Program-made: the position numbers and the translations under genes
Part shown: positions 47,671-56,281 of the stretch, piece by piece
Layout of the letters: every line of letters begins with the position of its first letter
Position numbering within the stretch: position 1 is the first letter of the stretch
Assembly: GCA_034436555.1 (NCBI GenBank)
Contig: DAOTUU010000007.1
Span: forward strand, 1-64,000
Reading direction: 5' to 3'
DNA length: 64,000 bases
DNA from: JAFMJV01 sp034436555
GTDB lineage: Bacteria > Chloroflexota > Limnocylindria > Limnocylindrales > CSP1-4
The notes under the pieces: model-generated
What the model was told of the DNA's origin: nothing
Seen by the model: the letters and a program-made list of their open reading frames with translations, nothing else
Databases searched by the model: none

Positions 47671-48635
47671 TGAAGCCGGCGAGGTCGTCGGGTCCGGGAC
47701 AGGCATCCCTCGTCGTCCTGGGCGATCTGCTGCTGGATGTCGTGGTGTCGCCGACCGTGCCGCTGGAGACGGGGACCGACGTCCCGGGGACGCTCCGCTT
47801 CCGAGCCGGCGGCTCGGCCGCCAACGTGGCGCGCATGTTCGCCCGCCTGGGTGGCCGCGCAGGGTTCATCGGATCGATCGGCCGGGACGGCTGGGGTCGG
47901 CGACTGGGCGCCGTGCTGCGCGAGGAGGGCGTGGCCACGCACCTCGTGGTGTCCGGACCGGTCACCGGGCGCCTGGCTGCCATCGTGGACCGAAGCGGCG
48001 AGCGGTCGTTCATCACCGAGCGCGCCGCCGCGGACCTGCTGCGTCCCGACGACATCCGGGAGGCCTGGCTGCGGGGCGCCGGGGTCCTGCACGTCCCGGC
48101 CTACGCGCTGTTCCGCGACCCGGTGGCGGATGCGGCGGCGCGGGCCGTCACCCTGGCGCGCGGCCGCGGGGCGCTCATCTCCGTGGACACCGCGTCGCGG
48201 GCACCGCTGCTGGCGTTCGGGCGGACCGCGGCGGCACAGCGGATCGGCGCGCTGCGGCCCGACCTGCTGTTCGCGAACCGCGGCGAGGCGGTGGCCCTGG
48301 CGGGCGGTGGAGGCGCGCGCGGGGCGCGACGGCTGCTCGATCTCGCTCCGGTCGTGGTCATCAAGGACGGGGCGGCGGGCTGCGACGTGCTGTGGCTGGA
48401 CGGGGAGGGGAGCGTGGCGGAACTGGAGGTGGCCGCCTCGCCGATCGCCGCCGCGGATACCACGGGTGCCGGGGATGCGTTCGCGGCGGGGTTCCTGTTC
48501 TCGCTGCTGGGTGGTGGAGCGGCGGCCGTGCCGGGGCGGCCGTGGCGCGCGGGGGCGTTGCGCCGGGCGGCGCTGGGGGGCCATCGCTCGGCGGCCGATC
48601 TGCTGCGGCGACCGCGGGCGGAGCTGGGGCTGTAG
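47670..48635 (+). CDS. PfkB-family carbohydrate/nucleoside kinase
   Basis: 321 aa from the GTG at 47670. Ribokinase-like fold: LVVLGDLLLDVVVSPTVPLE, LRFRAGGSAANVARMFARLG (substrate GG switch), GFIGSIGRDGWGRRLGAVLR, and the C-terminal signature ADTTGAGDAFAAGFLFSLLG with catalytic Asp. Substrate is not evident; pseudouridine kinase (PsuK) is in this family and psuG lies 1.2 kb downstream on the same strand, so a pseudouridine salvage role is possible. The tail after the signature is short and Arg/Ala-rich. Confidence 0.88.
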   Translation: MKPARSSGPGQASLVVLGDLLLDVVVSPTVPLETGTDVPGTLRFRAGGSAANVARMFARLGGRAGFIGSIGRDGWGRRLGAVLREEGVATHLVVSGPVTGRLAAIVDRSGERSFITERAAADLLRPDDIREAWLRGAGVLHVPAYALFRDPVADAAARAVTLARGRGALISVDTASRAPLLAFGRTAAAQRIGALRPDLLFANRGEAVALAGGGGARGARRLLDLAPVVVIKDGAAGCDVLWLDGEGSVAELEVAASPIAAADTTGAGDAFAAGFLFSLLGGGAAAVPGRPWRAGALRRAALGGHRSAADLLRRPRAELGL

Positions 48636-48639
48636 GGGA

Positions 48640-48780
48640 GTGCCGGGGCCGTGGCCGGGGGGTGCCGGGGCCGCGGGCGCGTGCCGGGCCCGCGGCCCGG
48701 GGGAGTGCCGGGGCCGCGGGGCGTGTGCCGGGGCGAGTGCCGGGGCCGCGGCCGCGTGCCGGGCCCGCGGGGCTCGCGGC
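48640..48780. repeat. Degenerate GC-rich repeat array
   Basis: About six imperfect copies of GTGCCGGGGCCGCGGG-like units directly after the PfkB stop codon. Spacing is irregular and units vary, so slippage-generated low complexity is more likely than an ordered array. Confidence 0.6.
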
Positions 48781-48786
48781 CACGCG

Positions 48787-48958
48787 ACCCGGACAGATGT
48801 CGGCCCTCGCGACCCTACAGGCGGCGACCGTGCCAGATGTCGCGCCCACGGACCGTAGAAGCTCCGACGGCCCGGAATCCCTGCCACCCGTCCCACTGGT
48901 GCGACACAAGCCAGTTTCGACCTGGCTAGCGTCGGACCGTTGCGACATCTGTCCGGGT
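48787..48958. repeat. 172-bp segment bounded by 16-bp perfect inverted repeats
   Basis: ACCCGGACAGATGTCG (48787-48802) and its exact complement (48943-48958). An internal CCAGATGTCG copy lies near 48832-48841, and a small hairpin AGCCAG/CTGGCT near 48910-48927. The right arm lies in the last codons of the XRE-nuclease gene. No ORF inside. Could be a MITE-like relic or a set of binding sites. Confidence 0.5.
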
Positions 48959-49702
48959 GGGTGGGCCCTCGCCACGCTCGTCGGCCCGTGGTCGGACCCG
49001 TCGTGACGCGGCAGATCGCCCGGTTGCGTCGCCATCTCGAACATCCGTCCAGAAGCTGAGCGCCATCACCGGCCCTGTCGGGCGGGCGAGCCACGCGCGC
49101 AGCGTCCGACCATCGGTCGGAAACCGGCCTCGCAGGAGCCCGGCGTGACGCGCCACGTGTCGCCGGTTCGTGCGGGTGTCGGCGAAGACGACCCAGGCCG
49201 AGACCGTCGCTGGGGTCCAGCCGCGTTCCGAGGCGATGCGGCCCGCCAGTCGGATGCGGCGGTCCATCGTGGCCACCAACGCCTGCGGATCCCCCAGCGC
49301 CGTCTTCAGCTCCACGATGAGCAGGCTGCGGGTCGGGGCGTGCCAGGCGAGCAGGTCGATGACTCCGCGCTCCCCGAAGACCGCGAAGCTGACCTCGGAG
49401 AGTGACGTCCACCCGGCCAGTTCCCGGAACAGCGCACCGACCGCCTCATGCAGCGCCGCATGCGCTTCGGCGAGCAGCCGGTCCAGGTCTGCACCCTGCC
49501 ACCTGACCTCGGTGCGGAGCGTCGCGTCCACCGCGCGCGCCACCGCCTGGACGCGACCCCACCCGACGCTGGCCGCGTGTCCGGCCTCGATCGCGATCAC
49601 GTCCTGCCGCGGCAGTCGCGCCAGCGCCGCCACGTCCGCCTGGCGCAGTCGTTTCCGGACGCGGATCGCCCGCAGCGCCCGCCCGATCCGCACGTCGTCC
49701 AT
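48926..49702 (-). CDS. XRE-type HTH protein fused to a PD-(D/E)xK nuclease-like domain
   Basis: 258 aa from the ATG at 49702. N-terminal Cro/XRE helix-turn-helix: IGRALRAIRVRKRLRQADVA, ALARLPRQDVIAIEAGHAAS. The second domain holds FGERGVIDLLAWH and LLIVELKTALGD, the D...ExK pattern of restriction-like nucleases, and RRIRLAGRIASERGWTPATV. Proteins of this build are common in high-GC bacteria and uncharacterised; they could be regulators with a dead nuclease fold or defence nucleases. The disordered C terminus overlaps an inverted repeat. Confidence 0.75.
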   Translation of the reverse strand: MDDVRIGRALRAIRVRKRLRQADVAALARLPRQDVIAIEAGHAASVGWGRVQAVARAVDATLRTEVRWQGADLDRLLAEAHAALHEAVGALFRELAGWTSLSEVSFAVFGERGVIDLLAWHAPTRSLLIVELKTALGDPQALVATMDRRIRLAGRIASERGWTPATVSAWVVFADTRTNRRHVARHAGLLRGRFPTDGRTLRAWLARPTGPVMALSFWTDVRDGDATGRSAASRRVRPRADERGEGPPTRTDVATVRR

Positions 49703-49881
49703 GGCGCGGGAGTGTGCCCGCACGGTCTTCACCGCCGCTCCACCGTGACTCCACCGCCGCTTCACCTGCCAGTACGCCGCTCGTCGTCGCGGGCACCACG
49801 CGCGATGTCGCGGCGGCGGCCGGATCGCTGTCGCCGCCGGGTCGGCACACAGTCGGCATCCACCGCGCTACGCTCCGCACC

Positions 49882-50799
49882 ATGCCCACCGATCTGATCC
49901 GCCTCGCCCCCGAGGTCGCCCAGGCGCTCGCCGCCGGCCGGCCCGTCGTGGCCCTCGAGTCCACGCTCATCACCCACGGCCTGGCGTACCCCGCCAACGT
50001 GGACGCGGCGCGTCGATCGGAGGCGGCCGTTCGCGCGGAGGGTGCGGTCCCGGCCACCGTGGCGCTCCACGACGGCGCGATCCTGGTGGGCCTGGAGGAT
50101 GCGCAGCTCCAGGACCTGGCCCGGGCCGTGAAGCCCGCCAAGGTCTCGCGCCAGAACCTCTCGGCGCAGCTGGGCCGGACGGGCTGGGCCGGGACGACCG
50201 TGTCGGCCACGATGATCGCCGCTCACCGTACGGGCATCCGGCTGTTCGCGACCGGTGGCATCGGGGGCGTCCATCGGGGCGGCCAGGACAGCCTGGACAT
50301 CAGCTCTGACCTCGATGAGCTCGCTCGCACCCCGGTCACGGTCGTGTGTGCCGGACCCAAGTCGATCCTGGACGTGGGCCGCACGCTCGAGGTGCTGGAG
50401 ACGCGTGGCGTGCCGGTGGTGGGCTTCGGCACGGACGACCTGCCCGGCTTCTACGCCCGCGACTCCGGTCACCGGGCGCCCGTTCGCGTCGACACGCCCG
50501 AGGAGGCGGCCCGACTCATCGATCGGCACGACCGGCTGGGTCTGGGCTCGGGCATCCTGGTCACGGTCCCCCTGCCCGCGGCGGACGCCATCCCCCGCGA
50601 CGAGATCGAGGCGGCCATCGACCGGGCGGTCCGCGAGACTGGTGCCCGGGGGATCCATGGCCCGGCGTCGACCCCCGCCGTCCTGGCGCGCGTCGCCGAG
50701 CTGACTGACGGCCGCTCGGTCGTCGCGAACCTCGCGCTCATCGAGCACGACTCCCGGGTCGCCGCGCAGATCGCGGTCGCCCTGGCCGCCCTCCGCTGA
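49882..50799 (+). CDS. psuG: Pseudouridine-5'-phosphate glycosidase
   Basis: 305 aa from the ATG at 49882. Reversibly cleaves pseudouridine 5'-phosphate into uracil and ribose-5-phosphate. Conserved: VVALESTLITHGLAYPANVD, VPATVALHDGAILVGL, RQNLSAQLGRTGWAGTTVSA, FATGGIGGVHRGGQDSLDIS (Mn-site region), VVCAGPKSILDVGRTLEVLE, and PASTPAVLARVAELTDGRSV with VANLALIEHDSRVA. Ribose-5-phosphate from this reaction would enter the pentose phosphate enzymes encoded nearby. Confidence 0.96.
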   Translation: MPTDLIRLAPEVAQALAAGRPVVALESTLITHGLAYPANVDAARRSEAAVRAEGAVPATVALHDGAILVGLEDAQLQDLARAVKPAKVSRQNLSAQLGRTGWAGTTVSATMIAAHRTGIRLFATGGIGGVHRGGQDSLDISSDLDELARTPVTVVCAGPKSILDVGRTLEVLETRGVPVVGFGTDDLPGFYARDSGHRAPVRVDTPEEAARLIDRHDRLGLGSGILVTVPLPAADAIPRDEIEAAIDRAVRETGARGIHGPASTPAVLARVAELTDGRSVVANLALIEHDSRVAAQIAVALAALR

Positions 50800-50814
50800 G
50801 GTTCGGGCTCGGCC

Positions 50815-50856
50815 GACCAGGCGGGCGAACTGGCAGACCAGGCGGGCGAACTGGCC
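50815..50856. repeat. 21-bp direct repeat, two copies
   Basis: GACCAGGCGGGCGAACTGGC plus one base, twice in tandem, starting 15 bp after psuG. Nothing else recognised between 50857 and 51073. Confidence 0.7.
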
Positions 50857-51073
50857 GAGCCACCGCGGGCGGGTGCGAGAACGCGATCCCAGGGCGCGAG
50901 CGAGCACGGGCGACCGGGACGATTGGGCCAGACCCCGGCACCCTGCTGGTCATGTTGTCGCCGGGCACCGCAGCGACTACGGTCATCTCGATCGCCGTCT
51001 GCCGCCGGAGCGACCATCGCACCACGGAGCGGGACCTGCTCGACCAGCCGACCGGATCCTGAGGATCGACCCG

Positions 51074-51574
51074 ATGCGCATCTACGAAGGAAGCCCGCGC
51101 CAGGACTATGAGGAGGTCCTGCGCTCCATCGGCGCCTTCATCGACCAGCGGGGCATGCGCGAGATCATGCTCGTCGAGGCGCCCGACGGGTTCATCATCC
51201 AGGGCCTCGTGGGCCAGGCCGTGGACGTGTCCGCCTGGAGTGACCCCTCCGCGCGCATCGAGAAGGAGACGTACACCTTCCTCGATGACGACATCGCCCG
51301 ATTCATGGAGGAGGCGCTCGCCCGCCGGCGCAACGGGCATGGGGCGGCCCCCTCGAGCGCGGGCGCCTACGAGCGTGCGCTGCGGGTGCTCGGTCGGTAC
51401 ATCGACCAGCAGAAGCCGCGGGACGTGTTCTTCCTGGAGCAGGGCGGCTCGTACGTCGTCCGGCTGTTGATGGGCACCCGCCAGGGCGCCCGCCACGTCC
51501 TGGCCGAGTTCACGGCGGAGGAGCTCAGCGCGATGGTCGGACAGGGGCCGGCCTGGCGAGGCGTCGCGGTCTGA
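51074..51574 (+). CDS. Uncharacterised protein with an internal duplication
   Basis: 166 aa. Two similar halves: YEEVLRSIGAFIDQRGMREI followed by MLVEAPDGFIIQGLV, and YERALRVLGRYIDQQKPRDV followed by FFLEQGGSYVVRLLM. Each half predicts a helix then a beta hairpin. No signal peptide, membrane segment or catalytic motif. Not assigned to a named family by me; an intramolecular dimer-like fold is likely. It stands alone between psuG and a small membrane protein gene. Confidence 0.75.
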   Translation: MRIYEGSPRQDYEEVLRSIGAFIDQRGMREIMLVEAPDGFIIQGLVGQAVDVSAWSDPSARIEKETYTFLDDDIARFMEEALARRRNGHGAAPSSAGAYERALRVLGRYIDQQKPRDVFFLEQGGSYVVRLLMGTRQGARHVLAEFTAEELSAMVGQGPAWRGVAV

Positions 51575-51743
51575 CATCTCCTGGCCGAGCGTGATGGATC
51601 CCGTCGCCCACATGGGCCCGGGCGCCCGCGTCGCCCCGGTCGGTCCACGGCATCGGTGTCATTCGCCTCAGGCCGGCGAGGAGACGCCGAGGACCTACAC
51701 TAGGCGGGTACGCAGCTTGCACGCAGTGGAGGTCGTCTGACCA

Positions 51744-51902
51744 ATGGGCATCCTGAAGTTCCTCGGCGCGGTCATGGGCCTCCTGGTCGCCGCCGCCGTC
51801 CTCGTCCCGCTGGCCGTGCTGGCCGGGCTGTTCGTCTGGCTGAAGCTGACGGAGGAGGCGGACGAGGAGGCGCTCGAGCTGGAGCAGGAAGCGGGCGTCT
51901 GA
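51744..51902 (+). CDS. Small single-span membrane protein
   Basis: 52 aa: a short N terminus, one long hydrophobic helix (LGAVMGLLVAAAVLVPLAVL extending to GLFVWLK), then an acidic tail TEEADEEALELEQEAGV. A GGAGG lies about 11 bp before the ATG. No homologous family recognised. Codon choice has a strong third-position GC bias like the neighbours, supporting a real gene. Confidence 0.6.
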   Translation: MGILKFLGAVMGLLVAAAVLVPLAVLAGLFVWLKLTEEADEEALELEQEAGV

Positions 51903-52248
51903 CCCGCGCCGCTCCCGATCGTCGAGCCGGGTCGCGGGGCCCGGCTCGATCGATTCCTGGCGCGCGCGGCCGGTCAACCGCATGACCGGGCGTGTATCCT
52001 GTGCCCCGACCCGGGACTCACCCGGGTGTGGCAGGACCGATCGCGTGGCGCGCACCGGCTGGCCGGTCGCCCCATCTGTCTCGGCAGTCTCCGAGCGCGG
52101 TCGTGGATGGATGCGCCGAGGCGGACAGGAGGGTCGCCGAAGCGTGGCGAGTGGCACCGGCTTGCTCCGGATCCGAGTCCGCGGGACGAACATGCTCCGT
52201 CGCGCTCGGCGTTCCGGCGGTACGACAGCGAAAGGGGACTGTTTCTCC
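51903..52248. other. Leader region of the second sugar ABC operon
   Basis: 346 bp without a credible gene. It holds the palindrome and -10-like box at 51971-52000 described separately. The rest shows no repeat or hairpin of note. If that promoter is right the mRNA leader is about 240 nt. Confidence 0.4.
51971..52000 (+). promoter_or_regulatory. Palindromic operator next to a -10-like box
   Basis: CGGTCAACCGCATGACCG (51971-51988; 6-bp arms, 6-bp centre) followed at 51995-52000 by TATCCT. The palindrome would cover the -35 region. This could be the control site of the sugar ABC operon; its regulator is not obvious in the window. Confidence 0.35.
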
Positions 52249-53523
52249 ATGAGACGAACACGCATCGCATCCACCGTCGCCGCGGCACTCGCCCTGGGCG
52301 CGGTCTCCACCGGCGTGGGTGTGGCCCAGGACAAGCCGCAGGTCCTCATCTGGACCGACGCCGTCCGGCAGCCCGGCTTCGAGACCTACCGCGACCTGGT
52401 CAAGGACACCGTCGACGTCAAGGTCGAGGTCATCGCCGACTCGGACCTGGTGGCCAAGATCCAGCTCGCCAACGCGGCAGGGTCCGGGTGGCCCGACGCG
52501 GCGTTCGTCCAGCCCGGCTACGTGGCGCTGCTGCAGAGCCCGGAGATCGACTGGATGCTCGAGCTGACGCCGGAGCTGGTGGGCCAGGAGTTCCTCGACG
52601 GCTTCGGCAACGCCAACGGCTGGTGCGTCACCGAGGGCAAGACCTACTGCCTCAAGAACGACCTCGCGCAGACGGTCCTGTGGTACGACAAGGCGACGTT
52701 CGACGAGCTGGGCCTCACGGTCCCGACCACGATGACCGAGTGGGCGGACACGGCGATGAAGCTCAAGGAGGCCGGCTACATCTCGGGCGCCATCGGCGAC
52801 CAGAACTTCTACGCGAGCTATCTGTGGCCCAGCGGCTGCCCGATGGCCCAGGTCATCAGCAGCACCGAGGTCCGCATCAACGCCCAGGATCCCAAGTGCA
52901 CCCGCGTCGCGGAGCTGGTCCAGCCGCTGGTGGACGCGGGCGCCATCGACACCCGCTCCAATTTCGACGCGGGCTTCATCCAGGACGTCGCCAAGCAGGG
53001 CAAGGTCGCGATGACCTTCGGCCCCTCCTGGTTCGGTGACTTCGTCATCCGGCCCGAGGGGACCTGGGCGGTGCCGGCCGGCCGGATCACGGCCGCGCCC
53101 ATGCCCATCTGGGAGGGCGACGACGTGGCGCACTCGGGGGAGTGGGGCGGAGCCGTCTTCGCCGTCTCGAAGCACGCCGCGCATCCGCAGGAGGCGGCGG
53201 ATGCCATCAAGTGGATGGTCAGCGACCCCGAGCATGTCAAGAGCGGCCCCACGTTCCCCGCGTACGGCCCGGCGAACAAGATCTGGACCGAGCGCGTCGC
53301 CACCGACCCCTACTACGCCGCGGACCCGACGGTGGCCATGACGGTGCAGTCGCAGCTCATCAATCCGTCCGTGGGACCCGTCCGCATGGACGTCGACGCG
53401 CAGATCGGCTCCACCCTGGCCCTGCCCATCACCCAGGGCGCCAAGATCCAGGACGCCATCAACGAGTTCCAGGCGGGCCTGGCGAATCTCGCCCCGACCG
53501 TCGGCTACACCGTCTCGCAGTAG
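52249..53523 (+). CDS. ABC sugar-binding protein (solute-binding family 1)
   Basis: 424 aa. Signal peptide RIASTVAAALALGAVSTGVG, cleavage near VAQD. Family 1 pattern: QVLIWTDAVRQPGFETYRDL, AGSGWPDAAFVQPGYVALLQ, TVLWYDKATFDELGLTVPTT with MTEWADTAMKLKEAGY, and GKVAMTFGPSWFGDFVIRPE. The C-terminal part includes WGGAVFAVSKHAAHPQEAAD. Delivers an oligosaccharide or sugar to the permeases encoded next. The substrate is unknown; a lactonase-like gene downstream hints at deoxysugars or sugar acids. Confidence 0.9.
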   Translation: MRRTRIASTVAAALALGAVSTGVGVAQDKPQVLIWTDAVRQPGFETYRDLVKDTVDVKVEVIADSDLVAKIQLANAAGSGWPDAAFVQPGYVALLQSPEIDWMLELTPELVGQEFLDGFGNANGWCVTEGKTYCLKNDLAQTVLWYDKATFDELGLTVPTTMTEWADTAMKLKEAGYISGAIGDQNFYASYLWPSGCPMAQVISSTEVRINAQDPKCTRVAELVQPLVDAGAIDTRSNFDAGFIQDVAKQGKVAMTFGPSWFGDFVIRPEGTWAVPAGRITAAPMPIWEGDDVAHSGEWGGAVFAVSKHAAHPQEAADAIKWMVSDPEHVKSGPTFPAYGPANKIWTERVATDPYYAADPTVAMTVQSQLINPSVGPVRMDVDAQIGSTLALPITQGAKIQDAINEFQAGLANLAPTVGYTVSQ

Positions 53524-53536
53524 TCCGACATCGCGT

Positions 53537-53583
53537 CACCCGGGTGACCGGCACCCTTCGCGGGAGCGCCGGTCACCCGGGTG
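53537..53583 (+). terminator. Perfect 16-bp hairpin between binding-protein and permease genes
   Basis: CACCCGGGTGACCGGC (53537-53552) pairs fully with 53568-53583 around a 15-nt loop. It follows the binding-protein stop by 13 bp. Like the hairpin in the xylose-type operon, it probably limits read-through or stabilises the upstream mRNA. Confidence 0.6.
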
Positions 53584-53617
53584 TCGTTGATTCCGTGCCA
53601 CCACCCCGGGGGACCTG

Positions 53618-54505
53618 ATGGGTCGACGCAGGCAATGGCACATCTCGAGCTGGGTGATGTTCTCGCCCTACCTCGTGCTGCTCATCGCGTTCGGGCTGGT
53701 GCCCGTCCTGCTCGCGTTCCAGTCGTCTCTGGGCGCGTCGATGCTCAACAAGGACGGCGGCCTCGACAACTACTGGCTGGTCATCACCGACTTCCGGTTC
53801 CTGCCCGCGCTGAAGAACGTCCTGACCTTCCTGCTCATCTACGTGCCGGCGATGCTCATCGTCGTGACCCTGATGGCGGTCCTGCTGGATGTGCGTCACG
53901 GGGCACGCAACAAGTACCTGATGCTCGCGCTGATCGTCCCGGCGGCGATCTCGGGCTCCGTCGCGATCCTGGTCTGGTACTTCATGCTGGAGCCGACGCT
54001 CAGCCCGTTCCGGGACGTGCTCCACGCGATGGGCATCACCCAGGCTCGACAGATCTGGAACAGCGGCAACATGGCCATCATCTTCGCGGCCATGGCCTTC
54101 TTCACCGGCGCCGGGTACTGGATCCTGATCCAGTACGGTTCCCTCCAGTCCATCTCGGATGAGATCCTGGAGGCCGCGCATCTGGACGGCGCCAACGCGC
54201 TCCAGCTCGCGACGCGGATCAAGCTCCCGCTCATCAAGAAGTACCTGGTGTTCATGGCGGTCCTGACGTTCGCTGCGGGCCTCCAGCTGTTCGTGGAGCC
54301 ACAGCTGATCTCGGCGTCGGTGTACGTGGGTATCGCCAAGGGCTGGTCGCTCAACCAGGTGAGCTACGACCTGGCGTTCAAGTCCGCCAACTTCGCGGGT
54401 GCGGCGGCCCTCTCGCTGCTGCTCCTGGTGGTGTGCCTCGTGGCGGGCCTGCTGCTCATCTTCAAGACGGACTTCTTCGACCGCTCGGAGCATCTCTCCC
54501 GATGA
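53618..54505 (+). CDS. Sugar ABC permease (MalF/UgpA-type)
   Basis: 295 aa, six hydrophobic segments starting with SWVMFSPYLVLLIAFGLVPV. The EAA loop is EILEAAHLDGANALQLATRI with KLPLIKKY, which docks on the ATPase. Partner of the next permease; ATG and TGA overlap between the two (ATGA). Confidence 0.92.
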   Translation: MGRRRQWHISSWVMFSPYLVLLIAFGLVPVLLAFQSSLGASMLNKDGGLDNYWLVITDFRFLPALKNVLTFLLIYVPAMLIVVTLMAVLLDVRHGARNKYLMLALIVPAAISGSVAILVWYFMLEPTLSPFRDVLHAMGITQARQIWNSGNMAIIFAAMAFFTGAGYWILIQYGSLQSISDEILEAAHLDGANALQLATRIKLPLIKKYLVFMAVLTFAAGLQLFVEPQLISASVYVGIAKGWSLNQVSYDLAFKSANFAGAAALSLLLLVVCLVAGLLLIFKTDFFDRSEHLSR

Positions 54506-55416
54506 CCCGTCGAACGGCCACCCCCGCGGGACGACGCAGCCTCGCCCTCGGGCCGCCGATGTTCTCCGGCGTCCGATACGCGGTCCTCGTGCTGTTCGCC
54601 GTGGTGAGCGTCATCCCCATGCTGTGGCTGATCCTGGCGCCTTCGAAGACGGGTGCCCAGCTCCAGGACTTGTCCCCGTTCGCGTTCGGCTCCATCGACA
54701 ACTACTTCGTGGCGTGGAACAACCTGCAGTCGCTCGATGAGGGCGTGATCGTCCGCTGGACCATCAACTCGGCGGCCTACACGTCGTTCATCGTGCTGGC
54801 CTCGGTCGCGACCGCGACGCTGGCGGGGTTCGTGCTGGCCGCCACGCGCCTCCCCTTCAAGCAGTTCTGGCTCGTGGTCACCCTCATCGCCATGCTGGTG
54901 CCGCAGGTCGCCCTGGTCCTGCCCCTGTTCCTGGAGATCAAGGCGCTCGGGCTGTTCGACTCACCCTGGGCGTACATGCTCACCAGCTCGCTCTATCCGT
55001 TCGGGGTCTTCCTGGCGTACATCTACTTCGCCACGTCGATCCCACGAGAGCTGTACGAGGCCGCCAAGATCGACGGCTGCAACGACTACCAGACGTTCTG
55101 GCGGATCGCCCGACCATTGGCCAGGCCCCTGCTGGGAATCCTGGCGTTCTTCGCGTTCGTGGGAGCCTGGACAAACTACTTCCTGCCGTTCGTGCTTCTG
55201 GCCTCGAACGACAACTATCCGTTGCCCCTGGGGCTGGGGGTGGTGTTCAGCGCGACGCCCGCGCTGAACCCCGGTCTGGGCGCCTCGCAGCTGCCCATCG
55301 GCCGTCCGGAGGTGGCGCTCGCGGGGCTGCTCGTGGCCATCCCCATCCTGGTCGTGTTCCTCGTGTCGCAGCGATCGCTCGTGCGCGGCATGCTGGCGGG
55401 CGGCGTGAAGAACTGA
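54502..55416 (+). CDS. Sugar ABC permease (MalG/UgpE-type)
   Basis: 304 aa, six hydrophobic segments (AVLVLFAVVSVIPMLWLILA first). The EAA loop is ELYEAAKIDGCNDYQTFWRI with ARPLARPLLG. The C terminus (VSQRSLVRGMLAGGVKN) is typical of MalG. No ATPase gene follows; such systems usually share a multi-user MsmK/MalK-type ATPase encoded elsewhere. Confidence 0.92.
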   Translation: MTRRTATPAGRRSLALGPPMFSGVRYAVLVLFAVVSVIPMLWLILAPSKTGAQLQDLSPFAFGSIDNYFVAWNNLQSLDEGVIVRWTINSAAYTSFIVLASVATATLAGFVLAATRLPFKQFWLVVTLIAMLVPQVALVLPLFLEIKALGLFDSPWAYMLTSSLYPFGVFLAYIYFATSIPRELYEAAKIDGCNDYQTFWRIARPLARPLLGILAFFAFVGAWTNYFLPFVLLASNDNYPLPLGLGVVFSATPALNPGLGASQLPIGRPEVALAGLLVAIPILVVFLVSQRSLVRGMLAGGVKN

Positions 55417-55426
55417 GGAGCGGCCG

Positions 55427-56281
55427 ATGATCGTCGACGCACACCAGCACTTCTGGGACCTGGAGCGGGTCGCGTACCCGTGGCTGGTCCCGGCGTATGG
55501 CCCCATCCACCGTTCGTTCGAGCCCGCGGAGCTGGAACCCCAGCTGCGGGCGTCGGGCATCGACCGGACCGTGCTCGTCCAGGCGGCGAACTCCCTCGAG
55601 GACACCGAGGCGATGCTCGCGCAGGCGGCGACGATCGACTGGATCGGGGCGGTCGTGGGCTGGGTGCCCCTGGAGACGCCCGATGCGGCGGCGCGCGCGC
55701 TCGACGAGCGGCTGCCGGGCAACCCCAAGTTCCGGGGTGTGCGCCATCTGAACCACGACGAGGCGGACCCCGACTGGCTGGTCCGTCCGGGTGTCATCGA
55801 GGGCCTGCGCGTGTTGGAGGCCCGCGAGCTCGTGTTCGAGGTGGTGGCGGTCCACCCGCTCCACCTGGGTCACGTGCCGACGCTCGCCCGTGCGTGCCCG
55901 AACCTGTGCATCGTGGTGGACCACCTGGGCAAGCCGCCCATCGCGTCGGGCGAGTACACGGAGTGGAAGCGGAACCTGGCGGCGGCGGCGGAGCATCCCA
56001 ACGTCAGTGCGAAGGTGTCTGGCCTGAACACGGCCGCCGACTGGGCGACCTGGTCGGCGGAGGATCTCGTCGAGCCGATCGGCCACGCGGTGGAGGTGTT
56101 CGGCGCCGACCGGCTGATGGCGGGCAGCGACTGGCCGGTCGCCATCCTGGCCGGTGACCACGCTCGTGTCTGGAGCGAGACGCTGCGGGCGCTGTCGCTG
56201 CTGGGCCTCGATGCGGGACAGCGGGCGGCCATCCTGGGTGAGACCGCCGCCCGGACCTACGGCATCGCGGAGATCGGGTGA
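55427..56281 (+). CDS. Amidohydrolase-family lactonase (L-fuconolactonase-like)
   Basis: 284 aa TIM-barrel hydrolase. Opening motif MIVDAHQHFWDLERVAYPWL is characteristic of COG3618 lactonases. Further: FRGVRHLNHDEADPDWL, IVVDHLGKPPIASGEYTEWK, NVSAKVSGLN and LMAGSDWPV with the metal-binding Asp. These enzymes open sugar lactones such as L-fuconolactone or L-rhamnonolactone. It begins 10 bp after the permease and is very likely co-transcribed, pointing to import and breakdown of a deoxyhexose or related sugar. Confidence 0.88.
   Translation: MIVDAHQHFWDLERVAYPWLVPAYGPIHRSFEPAELEPQLRASGIDRTVLVQAANSLEDTEAMLAQAATIDWIGAVVGWVPLETPDAAARALDERLPGNPKFRGVRHLNHDEADPDWLVRPGVIEGLRVLEARELVFEVVAVHPLHLGHVPTLARACPNLCIVVDHLGKPPIASGEYTEWKRNLAAAAEHPNVSAKVSGLNTAADWATWSAEDLVEPIGHAVEVFGADRLMAGSDWPVAILAGDHARVWSETLRALSLLGLDAGQRAAILGETAARTYGIAEIG

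Noticed and set aside
48640..48780. Structured RNA or riboswitch
   Set aside because: Any GC-rich repeat folds strongly; there is no conserved aptamer pattern that I recognise.
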